A stretch of DNA of 12,343 nt from CAINDZ01 sp041908585 (GTDB taxonomy: Bacteria; Krumholzibacteriota; Krumholzibacteriia; LZORAL124-64-63): the NCBI GenBank assembly GCA_041908585.1, contig JAYRFB010000104.1, forward strand, positions 1 to 12,343. Direction: 5' to 3'. Made by a program: the position numbers and the translations under genes. Under the pieces are notes generated by a model. The model did not search any database. It was given only the letters and a program-made list of their open reading frames with translations, and was not told the DNA's origin. Shown here piece after piece: positions 5,162-12,343 of the stretch; within the stretch, counting starts at the first letter, position 1, and every line of letters starts with the position of its first letter.

Positions 5162-7858
5162 ATGCGTTCGATCCTGTTCCTGGCCGCGTTCGCCGGCCTG
5201 TTTGCCGGAGGCTCCATGGCCACGCCGCTGTCCGTCGAGACCTACACCCTGCCCAACGGCCTGACCGTGACCCTGCACGAGGATCACGCGCAGCCGATGG
5301 TCACCATCAACACCTGGTTCAAGGTGGGCTCGAAGGACGAGTCGCCGGGCCGCACCGGCTTCGCACACCTGTTCGAGCACCTGATGTTCATGGGCACCGA
5401 GCGCGTGCCCGACAACCAGTTCGACGTGCTGATGGAGCGCGGCGGTGGCGCAAACAACGCCTCGACCAGCAACGACCGCACCAACTACTACTCGTGGGGC
5501 CCGCGCTCGCTGCTGCCGACGCTGCTCTGGCTGGACGCCGACCGCCTGGAGGGCCTCAGCCGCGCCATGAACCAGGAGAAGCTGGACCTGCAGCGCAGCG
5601 TGGTCCGCAACGAGCGCCGGCAGAGCTACGAGAACCAGCCCTACGGCGGCGCCGAGCTGCTCATCTCCGCGGCGATGTGGCCCGAGGGTCATCCCTATCA
5701 CCACCCGGTGATCGGCAGCCACGAGGACCTCGAGGCCGCCACCGTCCAGGACGTGAAGGACTTCTTCGACACCTTCTACGTACCCGGCAACGCCTCGCTG
5801 GTGGTGGCCGGCGACTTCGATCCCGCCGAGGCGAAGCGGCTGGTCGCCGAGACCTTCGGCGCCGTGCCGCTGCGGCCGGTGCCGCAGCACCGCGCGGCCG
5901 CCACGGTCCGCTTCGACCGCGAGGTCCGCCGCCTGACCGACGATCGCGTGCGCTTCCCGCGCCTGTACCTGGTCTGGCACTCGCCCGCCGCCTACGAGGC
6001 CGGCGATGCCGAGATGGACCTCCTGTCGTCGCTGCTCGCGTCCGGCAACACCGGCCGCCTCGTCGACCGCCTGGTCATCCGCGACCAGATCGCGCAGCAG
6101 GTCCAGGTCTACCAGGACAGCCGCGAGCTGGGCAGCGAGTTCCACATCGAGGCCACCGCAGCCGAGGGCGCCGACCTGGAGCAGATCAAGCGCGTCATCC
6201 TCGAGGAGATCGCGCGGCTGCAGGCCGACGGCCCCACCGAGGCCGAGCTGGCCCGCGTCAAGGCCGCCACCGAGTCGGGCTTCCTGCGGATGAAGGAGAA
6301 CCTGGACCGGCGCGCCGACATGCTCAACGCGTTCTTCGCCGCGTACGGCCAGGCGGACTCGTTCGACCGCGACCTGGCGCGCCGCCTGGCCCCCGATGCC
6401 GCGGCGGTCACGCGCTGGGCGCGCGAGGTGCTGCACGACGGCCGCCTCGACCTGCGCGTGCTGCCGCGGGACGCCGAGGTGTCCACCGCCGGCCTGGACC
6501 AGCGTCCGGCGAACCTGCCCGACAGGCCGGCCGAGCCCGCCATCCCGGTGAAGCTGGCGCTGAAGAACGGCCAGCCCCTCTACGTGGTGAGCAAACCCGG
6601 CAGCGGCCTGTTCTCGGGCCAGGTGATCGTCGACGGGGGCGAGCGCCTGCTCGGCCCGGACCAGGCGGGCCTGGCTTCGCTGACGGCCACGCTGCTGACG
6701 CGCGGCGCCGGCAAGCTGGACGCCACCGGCTTCGCCGATGCCGTCACGACGCTCGGCGCGCGCATCCAGGCAGCCAGCGGCGTCAACTCGACGACCATGG
6801 CCGTCTCCGGCCTCACGTCGCGCCTGGACGCGACGCTGGCGCTGATGGCCGACGCGCTCATGAAGCCGACGCTCGAGGCCGACGACTTCGCGCGCGAGAA
6901 GGACCTGGCCCTGGCCGGCATCCGCTCGCGGGGCGAGAACGCCAACCGCGTGGCGCAGGCGGTGGGCCGCGCCGTGCTGTTCGGCGCCGACGACCCGCGC
7001 GGCCGCCCGGCCGACGGGCACGAGGCGACGGTGACGCGACTCGCCCGCGAGGACGTCGTCGCTGCCGCGCCGCGCCTGTTCGCTCCCGCGCGCGCCACGC
7101 TGGTCTTCGCCGGCGACTTCACGCCCGAGCAGATCAAGGCCGCGCTCGACAAGGCGCTGGCCGGCTGGAAGGGCGGCGAGGCGGCGACTCCCGCGGCCCT
7201 GACGCCCGTCGTCGCGCCGAAGCCCGGCCTGCTGCTGGTCGACCGCCCGGGCGCACCGCAGACGGTCATCTCGATCTGGCGCCCGGTGGCCGCACCCGAG
7301 GGAGCCGAGCGCGTCCGGCGCCAGTGCGTGAACACGCTGTTCGGCGCTTCGTTCACGAGCCGGCTCAACCAGAACATCCGCGAGAAGAACGGCTTCTCCT
7401 ACGGCGCGCGCTCCGGCTTCAGCGAGGATGGCGGCCAGTGGCTTCTGACCTCCGGCTCGGCGGTGCAGACGCAGGTGACCGGCCCGGCGCTGCGCGAGTT
7501 CCGCAATGAGTTCACGGGCCTGGCCACCGGCAACGTGGTCGCCGCCGAGCTGGAGAAGGCCGTGCGCACGGTTCGCTTCGAGCTGGAGACGACCGGCGAC
7601 ACCACCGCCGCCGCGGCCGAGGCCGTGGCCGGCCTGGTGCGCGGCGGCCGTCCCGTCGACGCCGTGCGCCAGGACCTGGCGCACGTCCCGGGCGTCGACC
7701 TCGAGGCCGTGAACGCGCTGGCGCGTGCGGGCCTGTACCGCTGGGACGACCTGCTGGTGGTGCTCGTGGGCGACAAGGCGGCAGTGATGCCGCAGCTGGC
7801 GGCCGAGGGCTTCCCGGCGCCGACGATGCTTGACGCCGACGGCAAGCCGCTGCCCTAG
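5162..7858 (+). CDS. Secreted M16-family zinc metalloprotease (insulinase/pitrilysin type)
   Basis: The protein is 898 residues, about the length of two-half M16 peptidases. A Sec signal peptide is visible (MRSILFLAAFAGLFAGGSMA, probable cleavage near residue 20), with no lipobox, so it should be periplasmic or secreted. The N-terminal half carries the inverted zinc motif HLFEH (69-73; His69, Glu72 and His73) and the downstream zinc ligand Glu151 in VVRNERRQSYENQP. The C-terminal half has no zinc motif but keeps the family stretch RLNQNIREKNGFSYGAR (734-750), whose Arg and Tyr help bind substrate in known enzymes. One active and one inactive half in a single chain is normal for pitrilysin-like members. 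It likely degrades peptides in the periplasm. It is divergent from the ABC-F gene and ends in its own terminator, so it is a single-gene unit. The specific substrate is unknown. Confidence 0.95.
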   Translation: MRSILFLAAFAGLFAGGSMATPLSVETYTLPNGLTVTLHEDHAQPMVTINTWFKVGSKDESPGRTGFAHLFEHLMFMGTERVPDNQFDVLMERGGGANNASTSNDRTNYYSWGPRSLLPTLLWLDADRLEGLSRAMNQEKLDLQRSVVRNERRQSYENQPYGGAELLISAAMWPEGHPYHHPVIGSHEDLEAATVQDVKDFFDTFYVPGNASLVVAGDFDPAEAKRLVAETFGAVPLRPVPQHRAAATVRFDREVRRLTDDRVRFPRLYLVWHSPAAYEAGDAEMDLLSSLLASGNTGRLVDRLVIRDQIAQQVQVYQDSRELGSEFHIEATAAEGADLEQIKRVILEEIARLQADGPTEAELARVKAATESGFLRMKENLDRRADMLNAFFAAYGQADSFDRDLARRLAPDAAAVTRWAREVLHDGRLDLRVLPRDAEVSTAGLDQRPANLPDRPAEPAIPVKLALKNGQPLYVVSKPGSGLFSGQVIVDGGERLLGPDQAGLASLTATLLTRGAGKLDATGFADAVTTLGARIQAASGVNSTTMAVSGLTSRLDATLALMADALMKPTLEADDFAREKDLALAGIRSRGENANRVAQAVGRAVLFGADDPRGRPADGHEATVTRLAREDVVAAAPRLFAPARATLVFAGDFTPEQIKAALDKALAGWKGGEAATPAALTPVVAPKPGLLLVDRPGAPQTVISIWRPVAAPEGAERVRRQCVNTLFGASFTSRLNQNIREKNGFSYGARSGFSEDGGQWLLTSGSAVQTQVTGPALREFRNEFTGLATGNVVAAELEKAVRTVRFELETTGDTTAAAAEAVAGLVRGGRPVDAVRQDLAHVPGVDLEAVNALARAGLYRWDDLLVVLVGDKAAVMPQLAAEGFPAPTMLDADGKPLP

Positions 7859-7881
7859 GGCGCCGGCGCCTGCCGTCACGC

Positions 7882-7918
7882 GACCGGCCGGGTCCTGCGC
7901 GGGGCCCGGCCGGTCTTT
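7882..7918 (+). terminator. Intrinsic terminator after the M16 protease
   Basis: A 14-bp stem, GACCGGCCGGGTCC (7882-7895) with GGGCCCGGCCGGTC (7902-7915), has one G-T wobble, a 6-nt loop TGCGCG and a short T-run (7916-7918). It begins 23 nt after the protease stop codon. The T-run is short, but the stem is very stable and well placed. Confidence 0.75.
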
Positions 7919-8190
7919 CGCTCACCCGGTGACGCTGATGCCGGCGAACCGGGGGTACACCTTCACCCGGCCGGACAACATCCGTTGCCCGTTTTCGATA
8001 TACAGTTGCGAACCAATGCAACCATGGTTGTTGAATGCATGTTTTCCTTATCATTGGCTACCGCCCGCCGATAGTCCTTTCGCGGCGTGCCTTTACGGCG
8101 CAGGCGCCCGCGCACGCGGGCGGCGTCCCTCGTGACGGGCACGCACCTGATGCCGCGCCGCCGCAGGATGGATCGCTTCAGGAGGAGCGC
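7919..8190 (+). promoter_or_regulatory. Promoter region and structured leader of the chemoreceptor gene
   Basis: Together with the terminator before it, this is the only gene-free stretch over 300 bases. Bases 7985-8060 are much richer in A+T than the rest of the window and look like a promoter region. They hold a perfect 12-bp palindrome, CAACCATGGTTG (8019-8030), a possible operator. GCCGATAG (8067-8074) is close to the FliA (sigma-28) -10 box, but the matching -35 position (TTATCATT, 8048-8055) is poor. Two hairpins follow: CGCCCGC/GCGGGCG (8105-8111 with 8116-8122) and GCGTCCC/GGG-C-ACGC (8123-8129 with 8137-8144, one bulged C). I saw no c-di-GMP riboswitch core and no credible small gene. 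Confidence 0.4.
8019..8030. repeat. 12-bp perfect palindrome upstream of the chemoreceptor
   Basis: CAACCATGGTTG is its own reverse complement. It lies in the A+T-rich promoter region about 160 nt before the chemoreceptor start and could be a regulator site. No known regulator is assigned. Confidence 0.5.
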
Positions 8191-9633
8191 ATGATGAGGA
8201 ACTGGACTATCGGCAAGCGCATCATCGTCGGGTTCGGCGCGGTGCTGACGATCATGGCGATGCTCGGGGCCTTCTCCGCCCTGCAGATGCTGGCGATCCG
8301 CGGCGATGCCCGGGAGATCGCCGCCAACCTGCCGATGCTGCGCCACGTCTCGGTCCTGGCGACCGGCGCGCGCGACAACATGACCGTGGTCTACCGCCAC
8401 ATCGGCGCGCAGACGGCGGCCGAGAAGAAGGCGCTCGAGGAGGAGATGAAGGCGGCCCGCGCCGTCAACAGCGCCGCTCTCGATGCCTACTCCGAGCTGG
8501 TCGACGACGAGGAAGCGGCCGCGCTCCTGGCGGACCTCAACACGAAGCGCGAGGCGGCCTCGAAGAAGCGCAGTCAGATCCTCGAACTGAGCCGGGGCAT
8601 CGACACGCCCGAGGCCGCCGTGGCCCTGCTGGCCCGCGCCCGCGACGAACTGCAGCCGCTGGTGGCGCAGTACGCCGCGGCGATCGACGCGTTGTGGGCG
8701 CTCGAGGAGTCCGAGTCGCAGGCCTCGGCCGCGGCCATCGCCACGAACAGCGGGCGCACGACGGTGCTCACGGTCATCGCCGTGGCCGTCGCGCTGGCGC
8801 TGGGCATCGGCCTGTCGCTGGGCATCGCGCGCGGCATCAACACGGTGCTGCGTCGTGTCAGCCGCGAGCTGGGCGACGGCTCGCGCCAGGTCGTCGCCGC
8901 CGCCACCCAGGTGGCCAGCGCCGCGCAGTCGCTGGCCCAGGGCGCCAGCGAGCAGGCGGCATCCATCGAGCAGACGAGCGCCTCCATCGAGGAGATGTCC
9001 AGCGTGACGGCGCACAACGCCGACAACGCCGACAAGGTCAACGGCCTGGCCCGGCAGGCGCGCGACGCCGCCGAGCGCGGCGCCGACGACATGCGCCGCA
9101 TGTCCGAGGCGATGTCGGCGATCCAGTCCGGCAGCGACGACATCGCGCGCATCATCAAGACCATCGACGAGATCGCCTTCCAGACGAACATCCTGGCGCT
9201 GAACGCGGCGGTCGAAGCCGCGCGCGCCGGCGAGGCGGGCCGCGGCTTCGCGGTGGTGGCGGAAGAGGTCCGCGCGCTGGCGCAGCGCAGCGCGCAGGCG
9301 GCACGCGAATCGTCCGGCCGCATCGGCGAGGCCGTCGAGCGCACGCACCAGGGCGTCGACATCAACGCCAAGGTGGCCGAGGCGCTGAACGAGATCGTGT
9401 CGCACGCGCGCGAGGTGGACGAGCTGGCCGAGTCGGTGGCCGGCGCCTCGCGCCAGCAGAGCGTGGGTATCTCGCAGGTCAACCTGGCCGTGGGCCAGAT
9501 GGACAAGGTCACCCAGTCGAACGCCGCGGGCGCCGAGCAGAGCGCCAGTGCGGCGGAGGAGCTGAACGCACAGGCTGAGGCGATGCGCGTCGCGGTGGCG
9601 GAGCTGGAGCTGCTGGCGGGGGTCGGCAGATAG
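8191..9633 (+). CDS. Methyl-accepting chemotaxis protein, apparently without HAMP domain
   Basis: The product is 480 residues. AGGAGG (8180-8185) lies 5 nt before the ATG at 8191; the frame stays open back to 8035 but the extension lacks support. A first membrane segment covers residues 11-31, a helical periplasmic sensor of four-helix-bundle type about 32-188 (EKKALEEEMKAARAVNS, SELVDDEEAAALLADLN), and a second membrane segment 191-213. The cytoplasmic signalling domain follows almost at once. Its methylation-type helix (SEQAASIEQTSASIEEMSS, about 253-271) and conserved tip (IDEIAFQTNILALNAAVEAA, 325-344) are intact, the tip contacting CheA and CheW in known receptors. About 25-30 residues separate the membrane from this domain, too few for a normal HAMP. 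No C-terminal CheR-docking pentapeptide is seen. The ligand is unknown. No other chemotaxis gene is nearby, so the receptor is an orphan in this window. Confidence 0.93.
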   Translation: MMRNWTIGKRIIVGFGAVLTIMAMLGAFSALQMLAIRGDAREIAANLPMLRHVSVLATGARDNMTVVYRHIGAQTAAEKKALEEEMKAARAVNSAALDAYSELVDDEEAAALLADLNTKREAASKKRSQILELSRGIDTPEAAVALLARARDELQPLVAQYAAAIDALWALEESESQASAAAIATNSGRTTVLTVIAVAVALALGIGLSLGIARGINTVLRRVSRELGDGSRQVVAAATQVASAAQSLAQGASEQAASIEQTSASIEEMSSVTAHNADNADKVNGLARQARDAAERGADDMRRMSEAMSAIQSGSDDIARIIKTIDEIAFQTNILALNAAVEAARAGEAGRGFAVVAEEVRALAQRSAQAARESSGRIGEAVERTHQGVDINAKVAEALNEIVSHAREVDELAESVAGASRQQSVGISQVNLAVGQMDKVTQSNAAGAEQSASAAEELNAQAEAMRVAVAELELLAGVGR

Positions 9634-9663
9634 CTGTGCACGGCCCCGTCCCCCACCCGCACC

Positions 9664-11334
9664 TCAGCGCGCCGGCGGCGGGCCCAGTTCCAGATCGGTG
9701 ATCACGCCGGCATCGACGATCTCGAGCTCGGCCGCCGCGGCCCAGTCCGCCACGCCCGGGTACCAGTGCGTGCCCGCGGGCGGGGCGCCGCCGGACACGG
9801 GCCAAGTCTCACCCCAGTGGAGCCCGATGCGGTAGCGCCCTTCCGCCAGGCCGGTCCAGCGGAACCCGGGCGAGTCTGCACGGACACGCGTGTAGGCCGT
9901 CACGATCGCCGCGTCTACACCGGTGATCAGCACGAAGCAGTAGGCCGTGCCGCCGATGGCCGCCGTACCCGAGATCTGGCCGCCTCTTTCCAGCACGGGG
10001 TCGATCACGACGACGCTGCCGTCGTCGGGAATGACGACCGGCAGGGAAAGGTCGACGGTCGCCGCCCGGTCGTACCACTGCGGGCGCCAGAGGCTCCGCG
10101 TGGGGTCGCCGACCAGACGCACGTGATAGGTGCCCGGCCGCAGGCTGCCGACACTGACCCGGACGCCGCCGCTGGCCCAGAAGCTGCGCATCGGGGCCAG
10201 GCCTTGCGCATCGTGGAGCTCGACGCGGTACTGGTCCGACTGCGAGAGCGGAACCTCGGCCGTCGGGCGCACGAGCATCCCCGACACGGTCTGGGTGATC
10301 CCCCCGATGACCGCGCCGGCCCCGGGCGAGAACACGGTGGCCGTCTCCGCGGAGGTGCCGCCGATCCAGATGTCGCGGTCGTCGCCGATGGCCACGCGCA
10401 CCGGTCGCGGCCGCGGCAGCACGAGACGGAACGAACCGTCGGCTTCCAGGGTCCGGTTGCTGCAGACGACGACGCCGGCGGTGTCGATCGCCTCCACTTC
10501 CGGCGATTCGCCGCCGAGCTCCTGCCAGGCGCCGGTGACACGACCCGCCAGCGTCGCCGGTTGCGGCAGCGTCGGCTCGTGCGTGGTCAGGGAATCGGGT
10601 CCGATGCGCAGCTCGTCCGGGACCGAAGGATCGCCGGACGAGGAACACCAGAACATCTCGGTGTGGTTACCGGGCCGGGCCACCATTTCGAAGGAGAAGC
10701 GCAGCTGATAGGTGCCGGGAGGAGTCGGGCGCGTCCGCAGCTCGAGCACGCCGTCGCTCACGACGGCGCCCGATGAGCCCGTCGACCAGGCCCAGACCGT
10801 GTCGACCGGAACCTTGTACAGGAGTGCGTAGCCGCGCCAACCATCGAGGGCCTCCAGCCCGTCGACGACCAGATGCATCGCGCCCGTCCCGAAGTCGCGG
10901 CGCCGCAGCGCGTCCCCGGCCCTCAGGCGCAGGGTCTCGGCCTCGGCCTCGACGGTGGTCACGCCGCCGCCGCGCGCCGCATAGGTGTAGTAGGAGAACG
11001 CCCCGAAGAGCGTGGCCCGGTAGTCGCCGACCGGCAGCTCGATGCGGTACCAGCCGGCATCGTCGATCGGCATGCGGTAGGTGATGCCGGGCGCGTCGAG
11101 CCGCGCGAACTCGATATCCATGTCGATGCCCGGCTCGAAGGCGCCGATGCGCCCTTCCAGCAAGGCCGTCGCCAGTGGCGGCCGCGTTGGCGCGGTCTCG
11201 TTGCCGCAGCCGGCCGGCAACAATCCCATGCTGACGGCGACGACGATGATCACCGTCGAAGCGGCGAACCGGCGGCCGGATGCGCGTTCACCCCGGCCGA
11301 CCAGGCACCGGTGAGCCCGTGACGGTCGATTCAT
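9664..11334 (-). CDS. Probable lipoprotein with repeated WYD/WYP-motif beta-sandwich units (paralogue B)
   Basis: The product is 556 residues. I chose the ATG at 11332-11334 because it shares one base with the upstream TGA (11334-11336), giving TGATG, and the protein then starts with a basic N-region and hydrophobic core (STVIIVVAVSMGLLPAGC). Cys43 is a possible lipidation site, though Pro at -3 is unusual for a lipobox. The longer frame runs inside the upstream gene and is compositionally wrong. After Cys43, beta-rich modules follow. One unit has AGRVTGAWQ (263-271), DGSFRLVL (299-306), DIWIGG (321-326), RPQWYDRA (417-424) and RGGQISGTA (450-458). The last unit repeats the pattern less well (GFRWTGLAEGRYRIGLHW, THWYPGVADW). 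Such modules resemble carboxypeptidase regulatory-like domains of secreted bacterial proteins. No catalytic motif is visible. A role at the cell surface is inferred; the family is not recognised. Confidence 0.8.
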   Translation of the reverse strand: MNRPSRAHRCLVGRGERASGRRFAASTVIIVVAVSMGLLPAGCGNETAPTRPPLATALLEGRIGAFEPGIDMDIEFARLDAPGITYRMPIDDAGWYRIELPVGDYRATLFGAFSYYTYAARGGGVTTVEAEAETLRLRAGDALRRRDFGTGAMHLVVDGLEALDGWRGYALLYKVPVDTVWAWSTGSSGAVVSDGVLELRTRPTPPGTYQLRFSFEMVARPGNHTEMFWCSSSGDPSVPDELRIGPDSLTTHEPTLPQPATLAGRVTGAWQELGGESPEVEAIDTAGVVVCSNRTLEADGSFRLVLPRPRPVRVAIGDDRDIWIGGTSAETATVFSPGAGAVIGGITQTVSGMLVRPTAEVPLSQSDQYRVELHDAQGLAPMRSFWASGGVRVSVGSLRPGTYHVRLVGDPTRSLWRPQWYDRAATVDLSLPVVIPDDGSVVVIDPVLERGGQISGTAAIGGTAYCFVLITGVDAAIVTAYTRVRADSPGFRWTGLAEGRYRIGLHWGETWPVSGGAPPAGTHWYPGVADWAAAAELEIVDAGVITDLELGPPPAR

Positions 11335-12343
11335 CACCGGATCACCACTCCGGTCGCGGGGAGTCGCCAGATCAGCCCTTCGACGGTCCCCGCGCCTTCG
11401 ATCGTCAGCACCCCGGCCTCGCCCTGCAGGAAGGTTCCGGGATACCACCAGGTCTGGCCGTACAGCAATGTGCTCAGGAGATAGTCTCCGTCGGCAAGCC
11501 CGGGCCAGCCGAAATCGGCGCCCTGGGTCCAGTACGTGTCGTACTCGCCGCACACGAGCGAGCCGTCCGCTTCGTGGACGCGGACATGGAAGCCCGCGAT
11601 GACGGACGCGTCGTCGCCGACGAATGTGCCGCGCAACGCCCCTCCCGCCTCCTGGCGGACCGTCGCGTCGGTGAAGGCGTCCTCGAATACCGTCAGCGGC
11701 AACGCGTCGGCCTCGTCGACGACGCGGTCGTACCACTGGGTCCGCCAGGGATTCCGTTCACAGCATCCCGGGATGCGAAGACGGTACTCGCCGGCTTCCA
11801 GGTTCGGCAACAGCACCGGATTGGTCGTTCCGGGATCGAAGCTCTGGCGCGTGCCGTCCGCGTGCACCAGTTCGATGGTGCCGACGTTGTCGGCCAGGTG
11901 GCCGGGGCCCTCGAATCGCAGGCGCAACCCGCCTTCGCGCAGGTCGATCCCCTGGATCACCTGTCCCGGCACGAGCGAATGCAGGGGCGACGCTCCAGCC
12001 GTGCTGCCGCCGAACCAGCGCGATACCGATCCGCAGCTCGACTTCAGGCGCACGAAGTCGGGCGCGATCAGCTCCAGAGCGAACGAGCCGTCGGGTGCGC
12101 ACTCGACGCGGTTGCGCGTGACGCCGGCCGCCGACATGGCGGACACGAACATCGACATCCCGCTGTCCTGCCAGCTGCCGGTCACGCGGCCCTCCACGCG
12201 TGCGTAGCGGCCGCGCACGTCCGCCGCGTAGTCGACCGGCGCACCGCCGACATGCACGGAGTCAGCGCCGGCGACCAGGAAGGTGCCGGGCAGCAGGAAC
12301 TGGTCGCCGCCGTCGCCGGGACTCAGCCGCATGACGAAGTCGA
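11334..12343 (-). CDS. Secreted/surface protein paralogue A, 5' truncated by the window end
   Basis: The frame is open to the window edge and ends at TGA (11334-11336), so only the C-terminal 335 residues are visible. The first ATG (12332) is probably internal, because residues around it (DFVMRLSPG) align with the middle of paralogue B, not its start. Shared features with B, in the same order, are EGRVTGSWQ, DGSFALEL, RWFGGSTAG, PGQVIQGI, RTQWYDRV, AGGALRGTF, GFHVRV, DFGWPGLADGDYLLS and WWYPGTF. The protein is beta-rich, with no membrane segment or catalytic motif in the visible part. It lies directly upstream of B on the same strand with a one-base stop/start overlap, so the two are probably cotranslated. 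A signal peptide would be expected beyond the window. The function is unknown. Confidence 0.82.
   Translation of the reverse strand, partial: DFVMRLSPGDGGDQFLLPGTFLVAGADSVHVGGAPVDYAADVRGRYARVEGRVTGSWQDSGMSMFVSAMSAAGVTRNRVECAPDGSFALELIAPDFVRLKSSCGSVSRWFGGSTAGASPLHSLVPGQVIQGIDLREGGLRLRFEGPGHLADNVGTIELVHADGTRQSFDPGTTNPVLLPNLEAGEYRLRIPGCCERNPWRTQWYDRVVDEADALPLTVFEDAFTDATVRQEAGGALRGTFVGDDASVIAGFHVRVHEADGSLVCGEYDTYWTQGADFGWPGLADGDYLLSTLLYGQTWWYPGTFLQGEAGVLTIEGAGTVEGLIWRLPATGVVIR

Noticed and set aside
5095..7509. Plus-strand open frame of 804 codons in another frame of the M16 gene
   Set aside because: The translation is dominated by Arg, Gly, Ala and Pro, a composition artefact of the GC-rich real gene.
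5141..7879. Minus-strand open frame of 912 codons opposite the M16 protease
   Set aside because: The plus-strand protein has the full zinc motif and signal peptide. The antisense product is low-complexity and Arg/Gln-rich.
7973..7988. Sigma-54 promoter (GG...GC)
   Set aside because: The spacing between GG and GC is 12, not the required 10, and flanking bases do not match.
8055..8190. c-di-GMP riboswitch before the chemoreceptor
   Set aside because: Hairpins are present, but I could not find the conserved core bases of the GEMM motif.
7963..9405. Minus-strand open frame opposite the chemoreceptor
   Set aside because: It is antisense to an intact MCP with a conserved tip, and it shows no recognisable domain.
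9634..9663. Terminator between the chemoreceptor and paralogue B
   Set aside because: The 30-bp convergent gap holds only short, bulged complementarity and no T-run.
11335..11736. N-terminal extension of paralogue B up to 11736
   Set aside because: It overlaps paralogue A in another frame and is Arg-rich nonsense. The signal sequence starts at 11334.

Overview
This is a GC-rich stretch of bacterial chromosome with eight protein genes and no RNA genes, phage, transposon or CRISPR array. The gene set suggests an environmental bacterium of a little-cultured lineage. It includes a dockerin-like secreted protein of a kind I associate with Candidatus Eisenbacteria/Krumholzibacteria genomes, an ECF sigma factor of the Planctomycetes/Verrucomicrobia-type family, tandem secreted proteins with WYD-motif beta-sandwich repeats, and good Shine-Dalgarno sites. 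The phylum is inferred from memory of family distribution, not shown by the sequence.

Layout, left to right. (1) The C-terminal part of a MacB/FtsX-type ABC permease (+, cut by the window start). (2) A convergent secreted protein ending in a dockerin-like pair of calcium loops (-). A stem-loop spans both stop codons. (3) A YddG-like EamA/DMT exporter (+), divergent from gene 2 and probably leaderless. Its 3' end overlaps the next gene. (4) An ECF sigma factor (-) with its own promoter. (5) An Uup-like ABC-F ATPase (-) upstream of the sigma factor. (6) A secreted M16 zinc metalloprotease (+), divergent from the ABC-F gene, with a nested inverted repeat just before its ribosome binding site and a good intrinsic terminator after it. 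(7) A chemoreceptor (MCP) that appears to lack a HAMP domain (+), behind a structured leader. (8, 9) Two tandem, translationally coupled paralogous secreted/lipoproteins (-); the upstream one is cut by the window end.

Most genes are single transcription units in alternating orientation, so no single pathway links them. The common theme is the envelope: export (permease, DMT exporter), secreted or surface proteins (dockerin-like protein, M16 protease, tandem lipoproteins) and sensing (MCP, ECF sigma). The best regulatory observation is that two minus-strand genes share a nearly identical promoter (TTGCAA, 17-18 nt, TATAAT, with 14 identical bases around the -10 box). I found no convincing new multi-gene system. 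The tandem lipoprotein pair and the inverted repeat before the protease are the least explained elements.
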